Origin: Sphingomonadales bacterium
Lineage (GTDB): Bacteria > Pseudomonadota > Alphaproteobacteria > Sphingomonadales > Sphingomonadaceae
DNA: 64,000 nucleotides
NCBI GenBank assembly: GCA_947470185.1
Contig: CANIRZ010000002.1
Span: 62,001-126,000, forward strand
Reading direction: 5' to 3'
Translations under genes and position numbers: made by a program
Shown here: positions 48,614 through 56,827 of the stretch, piece by piece
Layout of the letters: each line of letters begins with the position of its first letter
How positions within the stretch are numbered: the stretch's first letter is position 1
Notes under the pieces: model-generated
Seen by the model: the letters and a program-made list of their open reading frames with translations, nothing else
Told to the model about the DNA's origin: nothing
Database searches by the model: none

Positions 48614-49529
48614 CCATATTCTCCCGGACAGAACTGTCCGAAAGAACACCGCTCAGCCGTTCCAGTTCCGCAGGATCGGTCGGCAAATGGATCATCAACG
48701 TCACCAACTGATCACCCCGCGCGCCGGTCTTGGCTGTGAAACCACGCCCCTTGATACGCAACACCGCGCCGGAATTGGTACCCGGTGGAACGGTAAGCAT
48801 CACTGCGCCGTCAACGGTTGGCACCTTAACCTTGCTGCCTACCACCGCCTCTTTCAGCGAAATCGGAAGGTCAATGCGGATGTTATCGCCGTCGCGGACC
48901 AGATCCGGATGTTTGCCTAGCTTGAGCGTTACCATCGCATCGCCATTACCACCGGGGCCGGCTTGCCCGCGGCCGGGGATGCGGATTTGCTGTCCGGCAA
49001 CTATGCCGGCGGGCAGTTTGAACTCCACCGTCTTCCCATCGCCCAGCAGGATGCGCTGTGGTGCAAGCGTTGCAGCGTCTGTGAACGATACCAGATGTTC
49101 GTAGGCAATATTTGCGCCTTTCGGCGGTGGAGCCTGTTGCGGGCGTTGTCCGGGACCGCCGCCGGGGCGTGCCCCGCCGCCACCAAACAGGCCATCGAAA
49201 ATATCGCCCAAGTCAATTCCGCCGCTGCCAAAGTCGAAATTGCCACCATTTGGGCCGCCTTGGCTGTAGCCGCCGCCGCCGCCAAACGGATTGCCGGCAA
49301 AACGTGGCTGTCCATTTTCGTCAATTTCACCGCGATCATATTGGCCGCGTTTTTTGGCATCGGACAAAAGGTCATAGGCTTGCGTGACTTCGCTAAACCG
49401 ATCCGACGCTTTCGGATTGTCCTTGTTCTTGTCGGGGTGCAATTCCTTTGCCAGCTTGCGATAGGCGATCTTAATCGCCTTTTCGTCCGCCCCTTTGGAC
49501 ACGCCTAATATGGAATAAGGATCTGCCAT
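48606..49529 (-). CDS. DnaJ-type co-chaperone without zinc finger (CbpA-like)
   Basis: This 307-residue type II Hsp40 has a J domain with KELHPDKNKDNPKA (HPD around residue 32-34), a long Gly/Phe/Pro-rich linker (about residues 80-135) and the C-terminal substrate-binding domain ending in GRGFTAKTGARGDQLVTL. It lacks the four CxxCxGxG repeats of the main DnaJ at 5502-6626, so it resembles CbpA. It is first in a unit with the YihY gene, fabI and aroC. I saw no sigma-32-type promoter upstream, so heat induction is not evident. Confidence 0.92.
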   Translation of the reverse strand: MADPYSILGVSKGADEKAIKIAYRKLAKELHPDKNKDNPKASDRFSEVTQAYDLLSDAKKRGQYDRGEIDENGQPRFAGNPFGGGGGYSQGGPNGGNFDFGSGGIDLGDIFDGLFGGGGARPGGGPGQRPQQAPPPKGANIAYEHLVSFTDAATLAPQRILLGDGKTVEFKLPAGIVAGQQIRIPGRGQAGPGGNGDAMVTLKLGKHPDLVRDGDNIRIDLPISLKEAVVGSKVKVPTVDGAVMLTVPPGTNSGAVLRIKGRGFTAKTGARGDQLVTLMIHLPTDPAELERLSGVLSDSSVRENMGV

Positions 49530-49584
49530 TCTTGTCCCTGTTACTCAAACTATCCGTCTTACATTGGTATTACAGTGCCGGGAG

Positions 49585-50052
49585 TCAACTTGGAACCGCT
49601 GCATTTTCGGGTTTTTCACCCTTTAACTGGCGTAGCAGAAGATAGAGCAGCAAGCCAATCGGCCCTGCCATCAGGGTAAAGAACAATATCGGTATCTGAA
49701 ACCAACGGGATACTTTGTGCCTATCCGCATTGCGCGAAATCCAGGTGCCGACAAACAGGTCAAAGGCCAGATAATGAATCCAGCCGATGGTCGCACCGCC
49801 GGGGGAATCAAAAAGCGCCATAACGCCTGCCAAGCTGCTGAAATCTGCCGCCGGACGACCAGTTGGTCCACCATCCGAAATTACGCCTGCCATCAACGGA
49901 ATGATAAGGCCCGCATATAGGCATGCGAGCAAGACCGAGCCTGCAAAAAATACAAATGGCACTACAATTTCGCGCTTCGGCACGAACGCCAAGGCCAACC
50001 AACCAAGCAAAGCCCATGCGTTGGCTAGGCCGAATATCATTTCCCAGTTCAT
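49585..50052 (-). CDS. ABA4-like (DUF4281) membrane protein
   Basis: This 155-residue protein has four hydrophobic helices, at about residues 5-25, 30-55, 88-105 and 118-142. The stretches GWIHYLAFDLFVGTWI and LMAGPIGLLLYLLLR recall the ABA4-like family. In plants ABA4 acts in neoxanthin formation; the bacterial role is unknown. Sphingomonads make carotenoids, which makes a pigment link attractive but unproven here. It is divergent from pdxH with about 50 bases between starts. Confidence 0.75.
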   Translation of the reverse strand: MNWEMIFGLANAWALLGWLALAFVPKREIVVPFVFFAGSVLLACLYAGLIIPLMAGVISDGGPTGRPAADFSSLAGVMALFDSPGGATIGWIHYLAFDLFVGTWISRNADRHKVSRWFQIPILFFTLMAGPIGLLLYLLLRQLKGEKPENAAVPS

Positions 50053-50103
50053 TTTATTGTCTAGCCCCTTTTAACCGGCATCAGTCTAGCCTATTGATCA
50101 GCG

Positions 50104-50700
50104 ATGGAAAGACCCGATCCCTTTAGCCTGTTCGACGCATGGTTTGCCGAAGCGCGAACCACCGAACTAAATGACTCCAACGCGATGGCATTGGCGACCA
50201 CGGGCGCCGATGGCCAGCCTTCGGTCCGCATGGTGTTGTTGAAGGGGCATGGCCGCGACCTCGGCACGCATGGCGGGTTCGTTTTCTACACGAACTTCGA
50301 AAGCCGCAAGGCGATGCAATTGTCCGACAATGGGCATGTTGCCTTGCTGTTTCACTGGAAATCGCTTCGCCGGCAAATTCGTATTGAAGGCGCGGCCAAT
50401 CCGGTCGACGACGCGACAGCCGACGCATATTTTGCAACGCGTTCACGCAATTCGCAGCTTGGCGCATGGGCATCAGACCAGTCCCGCCCCCTTGCAGACC
50501 GCGCGACCTTTGAAGCGCGTTTCGCCGAAGTGGAAGCCCGCTTTGATGGTCAGGACATTCCGCGCCCGCCGCATTGGTCCGGCTGGATGGTGAACCCGGA
50601 ACGGATCGAATTCTGGCAAGACCGGGAATTTCGCCTGCACGAACGCTGGCTATATGAACGCGACGGCGACGGCTGGACAACCGGCATGCTGTTTCCGTGA
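50104..50700 (+). CDS. pdxH: Pyridoxamine 5'-phosphate oxidase
   Basis: PdxH oxidises pyridoxine- or pyridoxamine-phosphate to pyridoxal phosphate using FMN. The 198-residue product has the FMN-site stretch [20 protein letters not shown] near residue 40 and [13 protein letters not shown]. The C-terminal family signature is [22 protein letters not shown], and it ends [13 protein letters not shown], as usual. Its ATG is 10 bases before the CDF gene starts beyond its stop. Proximity to dnaJ-like and fabI genes matches other alphaproteobacteria. Confidence 0.97.
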   Translation: MERPDPFSLFDAWFAEARTTELNDSNAMALATTGADGQPSVRMVLLKGHGRDLGTHGGFVFYTNFESRKAMQLSDNGHVALLFHWKSLRRQIRIEGAANPVDDATADAYFATRSRNSQLGAWASDQSRPLADRATFEARFAEVEARFDGQDIPRPPHWSGWMVNPERIEFWQDREFRLHERWLYERDGDGWTTGMLFP

Positions 50701-50710
50701 CGGATACACC

Positions 50711-51664
50711 ATGAGCCTTGCCCATAACCATCATCACCATGCCCATGGTGACCTGACGAAAAAGGCAGCGATTGCCAGCGTCAGTATGGCCCTGTTCCTG
50801 CTGGCACTTAAAATCTTTGCAGCTGCCGAAACAGGCTCGGTTGCCTTATTGGGGTCGCTGGCAGATACAGCTTTTGATGTTCTGGCGTCATTGCTTACGT
50901 TATTTAGCGTTCGCTACGCCGCGATGCCAGCCGATGACGACCACCGCTTCGGCCATGGCAAGGCGGAGGCCTTGTCTGCATTGCTTCAGGTCATATTGGT
51001 AACGGTATCGGCCATTCTCATTGCATGGCGCGCCATTGTGCGGTTTGGTGATCAAGCACCAACTGACCATCCAGAATATGGCATCGGCGTCTCCATCATC
51101 GCGATTATCACGACCTTGGGCTTACTTGCCTATCAACGCTATGTGGTCCTTAAAACCGGCTCTGTCGCCATTCAGGCGGACCATGTGCATTATCAAAGCG
51201 ATCTGTTGCTCAATATAGCAGTGATCATCGCAATTATACTCGACACTATGCTGAATGTACGCGGGGCCGACCCGCTATTTGGTTTGGCGATTGCGGCATG
51301 GTTGCTGTGGGGTGCTTACCGCGCGGCAGGCCTAGCACTTGACCAATTGCTCGACCGCGAATGGCCGCAGGAAAAACGGCAACGGTTTATTGAGGTCGCG
51401 CTTCGCCATCCCGAATTGCGGGGTATTCACGACATGCGGACCCGTTCAAGCGGCGTGCATGATTTCTGCCAGTTCCATGTGTGGGTCGACCCGAACATGA
51501 CCGTAGAAGCTGCGCACCAAATCATGGATGAAGTTGAGCAAGCATTGATGGACGAATTCCCCGGCGTGGAGGTGCTCATTCACCCCGATCCCGAAGGTCA
51601 CAAAGACGAAATGGGATATTTGCCTTCGGAAACTATCGAGCATCATGACCATCCGCATGGCTGA
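50711..51664 (+). CDS. Cation diffusion facilitator (CDF) metal exporter
   Basis: This 317-residue inner-membrane antiporter of the CDF family exports divalent metals such as Zn, Fe or Mn for protons. The start at 50711 (MSLAHNHHHHAHGDL) follows the pdxH stop by 10 bases; the ORF-track ATG would overlap pdxH. Six transmembrane helices are followed by a cytoplasmic domain. The metal-site DDHRFGHGKAEALSALLQ is visible around residue 76. The His-rich N-terminus and a C-terminal HHDHPHG suggest metal binding. The specific metal is not decided. Confidence 0.93.
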   Translation: MSLAHNHHHHAHGDLTKKAAIASVSMALFLLALKIFAAAETGSVALLGSLADTAFDVLASLLTLFSVRYAAMPADDDHRFGHGKAEALSALLQVILVTVSAILIAWRAIVRFGDQAPTDHPEYGIGVSIIAIITTLGLLAYQRYVVLKTGSVAIQADHVHYQSDLLLNIAVIIAIILDTMLNVRGADPLFGLAIAAWLLWGAYRAAGLALDQLLDREWPQEKRQRFIEVALRHPELRGIHDMRTRSSGVHDFCQFHVWVDPNMTVEAAHQIMDEVEQALMDEFPGVEVLIHPDPEGHKDEMGYLPSETIEHHDHPHG

Positions 51665-52454
51665 CCTGCCTTATTTTCACGTCGATGCCTTTGCAGACCG
51701 GCCCTTCACCGGCAATCAGGCCGCAGTCATGCCGCTTGCACAATGGCTTGATGACGATGTGCTTCAGGCGATTGCCGAGGAGAATAACTTCGCCGAGACC
51801 GCATTTTACGTACCGGATCAAACTGGCGCAGCGGATTATGAACTACGCTGGTTTACGCCTGAGGTAGAAATTCGCCTGTGCGGCCACGCAACATTGGCAA
51901 GCGGGCATATCATCCTAAGCCAAAACCCTGCCCTTGACGGCGTGACCCTGCGCACACGCAAGGCAGGCATATTGGAGGTGCGGCGCGAAGGTGATGGATA
52001 TGCCGTGGCGTTACCCGCCATTCCGACCGAGCAGGTAAACAATCCCGAAATGATGGCAGCGATGGGCGGCAAGCCCTTGTCGATGCGCAGCAACCCCGAC
52101 AGCTACAATATGTTCGTATATGCCACGGCAGCGGAAATACTGGCACTCAAACCCGATATGAAGGCACTCGCGACGCTCGGCGATGATAGCTTTACCGCCA
52201 CGGCGCGCGGAGAAGATACCGACATCGTCAGCAGAGTCTTCGTCCCGGGTGCAGGTGTTGATGAAGATAGCGTCACGGGCAGCGCGCATGCCGTCATTGC
52301 GCCTTATTGGGCGTCGGTGCTCGGCCGCGACCATTTCACCGCGTATCAGGCTTCGGCGCGCGGTGGATATTTGGGCTGCCAATTAGAGGGCGACAGAGTT
52401 TGGTTGTCAGGCCATTGTTTTACGGTAGTAAAGGGTATGTTCAGCTTGCGCTGA
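51657..52454 (+). CDS. PhzF family phenazine biosynthesis-like isomerase/epimerase
   Basis: This 265-residue protein has the diaminopimelate-epimerase-like fold of PhzF. Marks are YFHVDAFADRPFTGNQAAVMPL at the start, the catalytic Glu in EENNFAETAFYV and GVDEDSVTGSAHAVIAPYWA near the end. I start at the ATG at 51657 (MADLPYF), overlapping the metal exporter by 8 bases; the ORF-track ATG at 51645 adds four residues. No phenazine genes are near, so the substrate is unknown. The ATG overlap suggests co-transcription with the exporter. Confidence 0.88.
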   Translation: MADLPYFHVDAFADRPFTGNQAAVMPLAQWLDDDVLQAIAEENNFAETAFYVPDQTGAADYELRWFTPEVEIRLCGHATLASGHIILSQNPALDGVTLRTRKAGILEVRREGDGYAVALPAIPTEQVNNPEMMAAMGGKPLSMRSNPDSYNMFVYATAAEILALKPDMKALATLGDDSFTATARGEDTDIVSRVFVPGAGVDEDSVTGSAHAVIAPYWASVLGRDHFTAYQASARGGYLGCQLEGDRVWLSGHCFTVVKGMFSLR

Positions 52455-52489
52455 CCATCAACGACATTCTATTGTTTAAAGGATCATTC

Positions 52490-52768
52490 ATGCTGAAGTC
52501 ATTAGCCGTTTTGTCGGCACTCCTGCTTTCACCCGCCGTAATGGCGCAAGATGCCCCACCGCCCCCGCCAAGCGGCGGCACGCCACAACCAGAACAGATT
52601 GTGGCATTCATGGACGCCAACAAGGACGGCTTCATCGCAAAAGACGAAGCACAAGGGCCATTGGTTCAGTATTTCGCAATTATCGACGCGGACAAAGACG
52701 ACAAGATTTCTTTGGAAGAATTAAAAACCGCCATGGCCGCAATGCGTCCGCCAGAGCCTTCGCAATAA
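52490..52768 (+). CDS. Small secreted EF-hand protein
   Basis: This 92-residue protein starts MLKSLAVLSALLLSPAVMAQ, a clear signal peptide, and has a Pro-rich linker followed by two EF-hand loops: DANKDGFIAKDE and DADKDDKISLEE, both with the canonical Asp and Glu positions. It is therefore a likely periplasmic calcium-binding protein. The ORF-track ATG at 52307 lies inside the PhzF-like gene. AAAGGATCATTC before the ATG is a reasonable ribosome site. A strong terminator hairpin follows its stop. Confidence 0.85.
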   Translation: MLKSLAVLSALLLSPAVMAQDAPPPPPSGGTPQPEQIVAFMDANKDGFIAKDEAQGPLVQYFAIIDADKDDKISLEELKTAMAAMRPPEPSQ

Positions 52769-52788
52769 CAGCATCATAAATGCGTAAG

Positions 52789-52820
52789 ACGCGCGGGACG
52801 CCATATGGCCTCCCGCGCGT
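52789..52820. terminator. Strong hairpin terminator between EF-hand gene and cyclophilin
   Basis: ACGCGCGGGA and TCCCGCGCGT are perfect 10-base arms around a loop that itself contains GCCATATGGC. On the plus strand the stem is followed by TTTCTATTTTA, a good T-rich tract for the EF-hand transcript. It begins about 20 bases after that gene's stop and ends just before the convergent cyclophilin stop at 52828. Confidence 0.75.
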
Positions 52821-52827
52821 TTCTATT

Positions 52828-53277
52828 TTAGGCAACGGTAGCCTTGCGGATAACGCCTGGGTTCGCAGGCGGCTCACCCTTTGGCAAAGCATCAACATGC
52901 TCCATGCCGCTTATCACTTGGCCCCATACTGTGTACTGACGGTCCAAAAAGCTTGCATCGTCAAAGCAGATGAAAAACTGGCTGTTGGCGGTGTTCGGAT
53001 CATTCGTCCGCGCCATGGAGCATACGCCGCGCACATGTGGCTCAGCATTGAATTCCTGCTTCAGATTGGGCTTGGATGATCCGCCCATGCCCGTGCCATT
53101 GGGGCAACCGCCCTGCGCCATAAAACCAGGAATAACGCGGTGGAACTTCACACCGTCATAAAAACCTTCGCCGGCAAGTTCCGTGATGCGGGCAACATGA
53201 TTTGGTGCCAAATCAGGACGCAGCTTGATGACAACGTCGCCGCTGTCGAGTGAAAGGGTAAGTGTTTCATCGGCCAT
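52828..53277 (-). CDS. Peptidyl-prolyl cis-trans isomerase, cyclophilin type
   Basis: This 149-residue cyclophilin isomerises Xaa-Pro bonds. The active-site stretch FYDGVKFHRVIPGFMAQGG and the conserved GVCSMARTNDPNTANSQFFI are intact. No signal peptide is present, so it is cytoplasmic (PpiB-like). It is alone, facing away from mgtE, with its start 156 bases before the mgtE start on the other strand. Its 3' end meets the EF-hand gene terminator. Confidence 0.96.
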   Translation of the reverse strand: MADETLTLSLDSGDVVIKLRPDLAPNHVARITELAGEGFYDGVKFHRVIPGFMAQGGCPNGTGMGGSSKPNLKQEFNAEPHVRGVCSMARTNDPNTANSQFFICFDDASFLDRQYTVWGQVISGMEHVDALPKGEPPANPGVIRKATVA

Positions 53278-53433
53278 TTTGATGTTCCTTCAGGCATGGG
53301 AAATAGATGACGGTTGCCCTAGTGGATGCATCGCATCGGTGCAAAGCCAAAATCATTGCATTTTGACGCTGCCTGCGTAGGAGGGGCCATTGTTTACATC
53401 ATGGTTCCAAATTGAAAATCGGGAGGCCCGCAC

Positions 53434-54843
53434 ATGACCAGCGACATCGCCAGCCCGATCATCATCGACACCGAAATTGTTGAAACTCTGGATGAGGACA
53501 ACCGCCTCACCCGCGACTATGTCGACCGCGTTCTCGATGCTGTTGAAGATGGAAATCTGAACGAAGTTCGCCGGTTGGTGGAGCCACTCCACGAAGCCGA
53601 CATTGCCGACCTTCTCGAACTGACGCCATCCGAAAGGCGCGGCGAACTCGCCATAAGCCTTGGCGACTTGATGAGCGCCGAAGTACTGGCCGAGGTCAAT
53701 GATTATGTCCGTGAGGATATTATTGATGCTCTGCCCGCCGCACAGGTTGCAGGGCTCGCAGGGCAACTGGATTCCGATGATGCTGTTGCGATTATCGAGG
53801 ATATGGAGGCTGAGGACCAGCAAGCGGTGCTTGCCGAACTGGACCCAGAAGACCGCGCGGTCATTGAAGACGCGCTTTCATATCCCGACGAATCGGCTGG
53901 TCGAATCATGCAGCGCGAATTGGTGGCGGTGCCCGAGCATATGACTGTTGGTCAGCTAATCGATTATCTGCGTGATCATCAGGATCTGACCACCGAATTC
54001 TGGGAAGTCTTCGTCGTCGACCCGCAGCATAAACCCGTTGGCACATGCAAGCTAAGTTGGATCATGCGCAGTGAGCGCAAAGTTCCGGTCAGCGACATCA
54101 TGATGCACGAGCAGACACTGATCCCCGTAGACATGGATCAGGAAGAAGTCGCCTTACGCTTCCAGAAATATGCCCTCATTTCAGCCGCCGTTGTCGATGC
54201 TTCTGGCAGGTTGGTCGGGGTTATCACCGCCGATGATATCGTCCACATCATTCAGGAAGAAGCGGACGAAGATATTCTGCGCCTGTCCGGCGCTGGCGAT
54301 GGCGATATCAACGAGCCGATAGCCGATAGTTACAAAGCGCGCGTGCGGTGGTTGATCGCAAATCTGGGGACCGCCTTGGTTGCATCAAGCGTGATTAGCT
54401 TCTTCGGTGCCGCCATCGAACACATGGTCGCACTCGCCGTGCTGATGCCCATCGTTGCCGGCGTTGGCGGCAATGCCGGTACGCAGACTTTGGCCGTTAC
54501 GGTCCGTGCGATTGCGACGAACCAACTGACCGATTCGAATACCCGCCGCGCGATCAAGCGCGAAATGGCCATTGCGTTCATGAACGGCGCAACAATAGCT
54601 GCGCTTGCAGGGATTGGCGTGACGTTGTGGTTTCAGAATTTTCATCTGGGCTTCGTCATTGCAGCGGCCATGCAGTGTAACATCCTGCTCGCCGGATTTG
54701 CCGGGGTTTTCATTCCGGTAATGCTCGATAGATTCGACCAAGACCCCGCCGTTGCCAGTTCTGTTTTCGTAACGATGATCACGGACTCAATGGGCTTCCT
54801 CATTTTTCTTAGCCTTGCGGTATTCAGCGGCCTTGTCGGTTAA
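53434..54843 (+). CDS. mgtE: Magnesium transporter MgtE
   Basis: MgtE is a Mg2+ channel with a cytosolic gate. The 469-residue product has the N domain (residues about 30-150), tandem CBS domains (PVSDIMMHEQTLIPVDMDQE and GRLVGVITADDIVHIIQEE), and five C-terminal transmembrane helices from about residue 305, with the pore signature AVLMPIVAGVGGNAGTQTLA. Length and order are normal. It has its own promoter region; I see no Mg riboswitch upstream. DUF1489 follows on the same strand. Confidence 0.96.
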   Translation: MTSDIASPIIIDTEIVETLDEDNRLTRDYVDRVLDAVEDGNLNEVRRLVEPLHEADIADLLELTPSERRGELAISLGDLMSAEVLAEVNDYVREDIIDALPAAQVAGLAGQLDSDDAVAIIEDMEAEDQQAVLAELDPEDRAVIEDALSYPDESAGRIMQRELVAVPEHMTVGQLIDYLRDHQDLTTEFWEVFVVDPQHKPVGTCKLSWIMRSERKVPVSDIMMHEQTLIPVDMDQEEVALRFQKYALISAAVVDASGRLVGVITADDIVHIIQEEADEDILRLSGAGDGDINEPIADSYKARVRWLIANLGTALVASSVISFFGAAIEHMVALAVLMPIVAGVGGNAGTQTLAVTVRAIATNQLTDSNTRRAIKREMAIAFMNGATIAALAGIGVTLWFQNFHLGFVIAAAMQCNILLAGFAGVFIPVMLDRFDQDPAVASSVFVTMITDSMGFLIFLSLAVFSGLVG

Positions 54844-54867
54844 ACACGCGGTTCCCAGATACAACCT

Positions 54868-55272
54868 ATGCCACTGAACATGACCAAAATAGCCTTTGGC
54901 GCAGAAAGCCCAAAGCATTTGCGTGAACGCCTTGCGGCTTATGCCCAAGACGGCGAGGTGCGCATAACCACCCGCTACTTGCCCAAACGCGTCGGCGAAA
55001 TGGCGGGCGGATCATTATACTGGATTCACACGCATACGATCATCGGTAGAAGCCCGATTATTGGATTTATGGAAAATGGCGCTGGTCGGCATTGGATCCG
55101 CATTGAACCGCGCCTTATTGCCGTCCGCTCAACACCCAAGCGCGCGCATCAGGGCTGGCGCTATCTTGAAGAAGCCAATGCGCCGCCCGATCTTGATTCC
55201 ATCGAAACCGATGGCCGCGACGAGATGTCGCCAAAGATGCTGAATGAGTTAATGAAAATGGGGCTGGTCTAG
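54868..55272 (+). CDS. DUF1489 family protein
   Basis: This 134-residue soluble protein reads NMTKIAFGAESPKHLRERLAAY and SLYWIHTHTIIGRSPIIGF, matching my memory of the DUF1489 family, restricted to alphaproteobacteria. It contains no catalytic motif that I can recognise; conserved Trp, His and Arg (YWIH, HWIRIEPRLI) may form a site. It follows mgtE by 24 bases and converges with the DsbA-like gene. Function unknown. Confidence 0.85.
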   Translation: MPLNMTKIAFGAESPKHLRERLAAYAQDGEVRITTRYLPKRVGEMAGGSLYWIHTHTIIGRSPIIGFMENGAGRHWIRIEPRLIAVRSTPKRAHQGWRYLEEANAPPDLDSIETDGRDEMSPKMLNELMKMGLV

Positions 55273-55282
55273 GGTCAGGACC

Positions 55283-55954
55283 CTAAGCCGCTGGGCGCTT
55301 GGTCAGTACCTTGTTAATCACATCGGCAAATGTCTCGGCGCTTTGCGCACCGGGCACCATATATTTCTGATCAAAAATGATTGCGGGAACGCCAGTGATA
55401 TTCTGGTCAGTCCAATGCTCCATTTCCGCCCGCACGGTTTCGGTAAGTGCAGCATCATTGATCCATGCCAAAGCCACGGCGCGGTCCATACCCTGCGCCT
55501 CGGCAATATCGCACAAGACTTCGGTGTCGCTCACATCGCGGCGGTCCTGAAAATAGGCTGTGAACAAAGCCATTTTCAGCGCAGTTTGTGCGCGCCATCC
55601 GCGTTCGCTGCCAAAGATGGTCAGCAATTTATGCGCGTTGAACGTATTGTAAATGCGCATGCCTTCGCCATAATTGAACGCAAAACCGACGCTATCACCA
55701 ATGTCGGATAGCCTTTGCCGGTTAGCGCGGCTTTGTTCGGGCGTGCTGCCATATTTGCGCGCGATATGCTCTGCGGTATCTTCGCCTTCTGGCGGCATGT
55801 GGGGGTTCAGTTGAAACGGGTGCCAGTGCGTTTCGGCGGCAATGTCTTGGCCAACAAGCGTGAGAGCCTGCTCAACTTGCTTCAGGCCAATGATGCACCA
55901 TGGGCATACCACGTCCGACACAATATCGATGCGCAGCGGAACGGCAGCGGCCAT
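55283..55954 (-). CDS. DsbA family oxidoreductase, FrnE-like
   Basis: This 223-residue cytoplasmic thioredoxin-fold protein has the redox motif CPWC (C17 and C20 in DVVCPWCIIG) and the FrnE-type stretches HWHPFQLNPHMPPEG and FNAHKLLTIF. The start at 55954 (MAAAVPLRIDI) shares one base with the nudC stop (TAATG), so it is coupled; the ORF-track start adds five residues. FrnE relatives act as disulfide isomerases in oxidative stress or as glutathione-linked isomerases. No signal peptide is seen. It ends the mutY-hydrolase-nudC-frnE unit. Confidence 0.88.
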   Translation of the reverse strand: MAAAVPLRIDIVSDVVCPWCIIGLKQVEQALTLVGQDIAAETHWHPFQLNPHMPPEGEDTAEHIARKYGSTPEQSRANRQRLSDIGDSVGFAFNYGEGMRIYNTFNAHKLLTIFGSERGWRAQTALKMALFTAYFQDRRDVSDTEVLCDIAEAQGMDRAVALAWINDAALTETVRAEMEHWTDQNITGVPAIIFDQKYMVPGAQSAETFADVINKVLTKRPAA

Positions 55955-56823
55955 TACTGATTTACCCAATGGCGCAACAGGCTGTGCGCAATGGCGAAGG
56001 GCGGCGGCGCGTTAAAGCGACGGTCGGTGTCACCTGCCAAAGCAGCCATGGCTTCATCCTTGGTCACCCACATCGCATCTTCAATCTCGTCCGTGTCGAG
56101 CGTGAGTTCATCCCCAAGCGCATCGGCCGTGCACGCAATCATCAATTGCGATCCGCCAAAGGGCCATGGCTGGCTGGTGATGTAACGGACTGCACCGCAA
56201 GTGACCCCCGCTTCCTCATGTATTTCGCGGCGGACCGCCTCTTCAATGCATTCACCGGGCTCCAGAAAGCCAGCGAGCGCAGAATAATTGCCCGGCGGGA
56301 AACGCGACTGCCGCCCGACCAATGCCTTGCCTTCAAATTCAGCCAGCATGATGACGACAGGGTCAGTGCGCGGGAAATGTTCCTTTTGGCAATTGCCGCA
56401 TTTCCGGCCCCAGCCGGCGCGGAACAATATTGTCGCCTCGCCGCAGCGTCCGCAGAAACGATGCCCATTATGCCATTCAATAAGGCTGCGTGCAGTGCCG
56501 TAAATCGCAGCGTCTTCGGCTGGCAGCATTGACAATGCGCGCCAAATGGCAGGTGAACGAAACGCATCACCCGTAGCATCCGCAACGGCCACAAAATGTG
56601 GTTTGCCGTCAGCAAGGCCAAGCAGGATCAGTTCTTCCGAACCCTCAAGCTCGGCAAAAGAATGCCAGTGCAGGCCACCTGCATCGCTGACCCTTGGATC
56701 AAGCCCATCAAGTCCCAGCACCCGCGCACGCAAGTCACCCAGCAGCGCGCCATAAGCTTCTGCATCATTGCGGACACGATCGGCGCGATCGAGCGGCGAG
56801 CCCGTAAAACCAGGAGCCATCAT
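55954..56823 (-). CDS. nudC: NAD+ diphosphatase NudC (Nudix, mRNA deNADding)
   Basis: NudC hydrolyses NAD(H) and removes NAD caps from RNA. The 289-residue product has the C4 zinc ribbon (CGRCG ... CGNC) near residue 145, the Nudix box (GECIEEAVRREIHEEAGV) and the NudC-specific SQPWPFGGSQLMI motif, all intact. It starts 4 bases after the serine hydrolase stop and overlaps the frnE-like start by one base. Its pairing with a serine hydrolase and mutY in one unit could reflect shared oxidative damage duties. Confidence 0.95.
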   Translation of the reverse strand: MMAPGFTGSPLDRADRVRNDAEAYGALLGDLRARVLGLDGLDPRVSDAGGLHWHSFAELEGSEELILLGLADGKPHFVAVADATGDAFRSPAIWRALSMLPAEDAAIYGTARSLIEWHNGHRFCGRCGEATILFRAGWGRKCGNCQKEHFPRTDPVVIMLAEFEGKALVGRQSRFPPGNYSALAGFLEPGECIEEAVRREIHEEAGVTCGAVRYITSQPWPFGGSQLMIACTADALGDELTLDTDEIEDAMWVTKDEAMAALAGDTDRRFNAPPPFAIAHSLLRHWVNQ

Positions 56824-56827
56824 CGGA

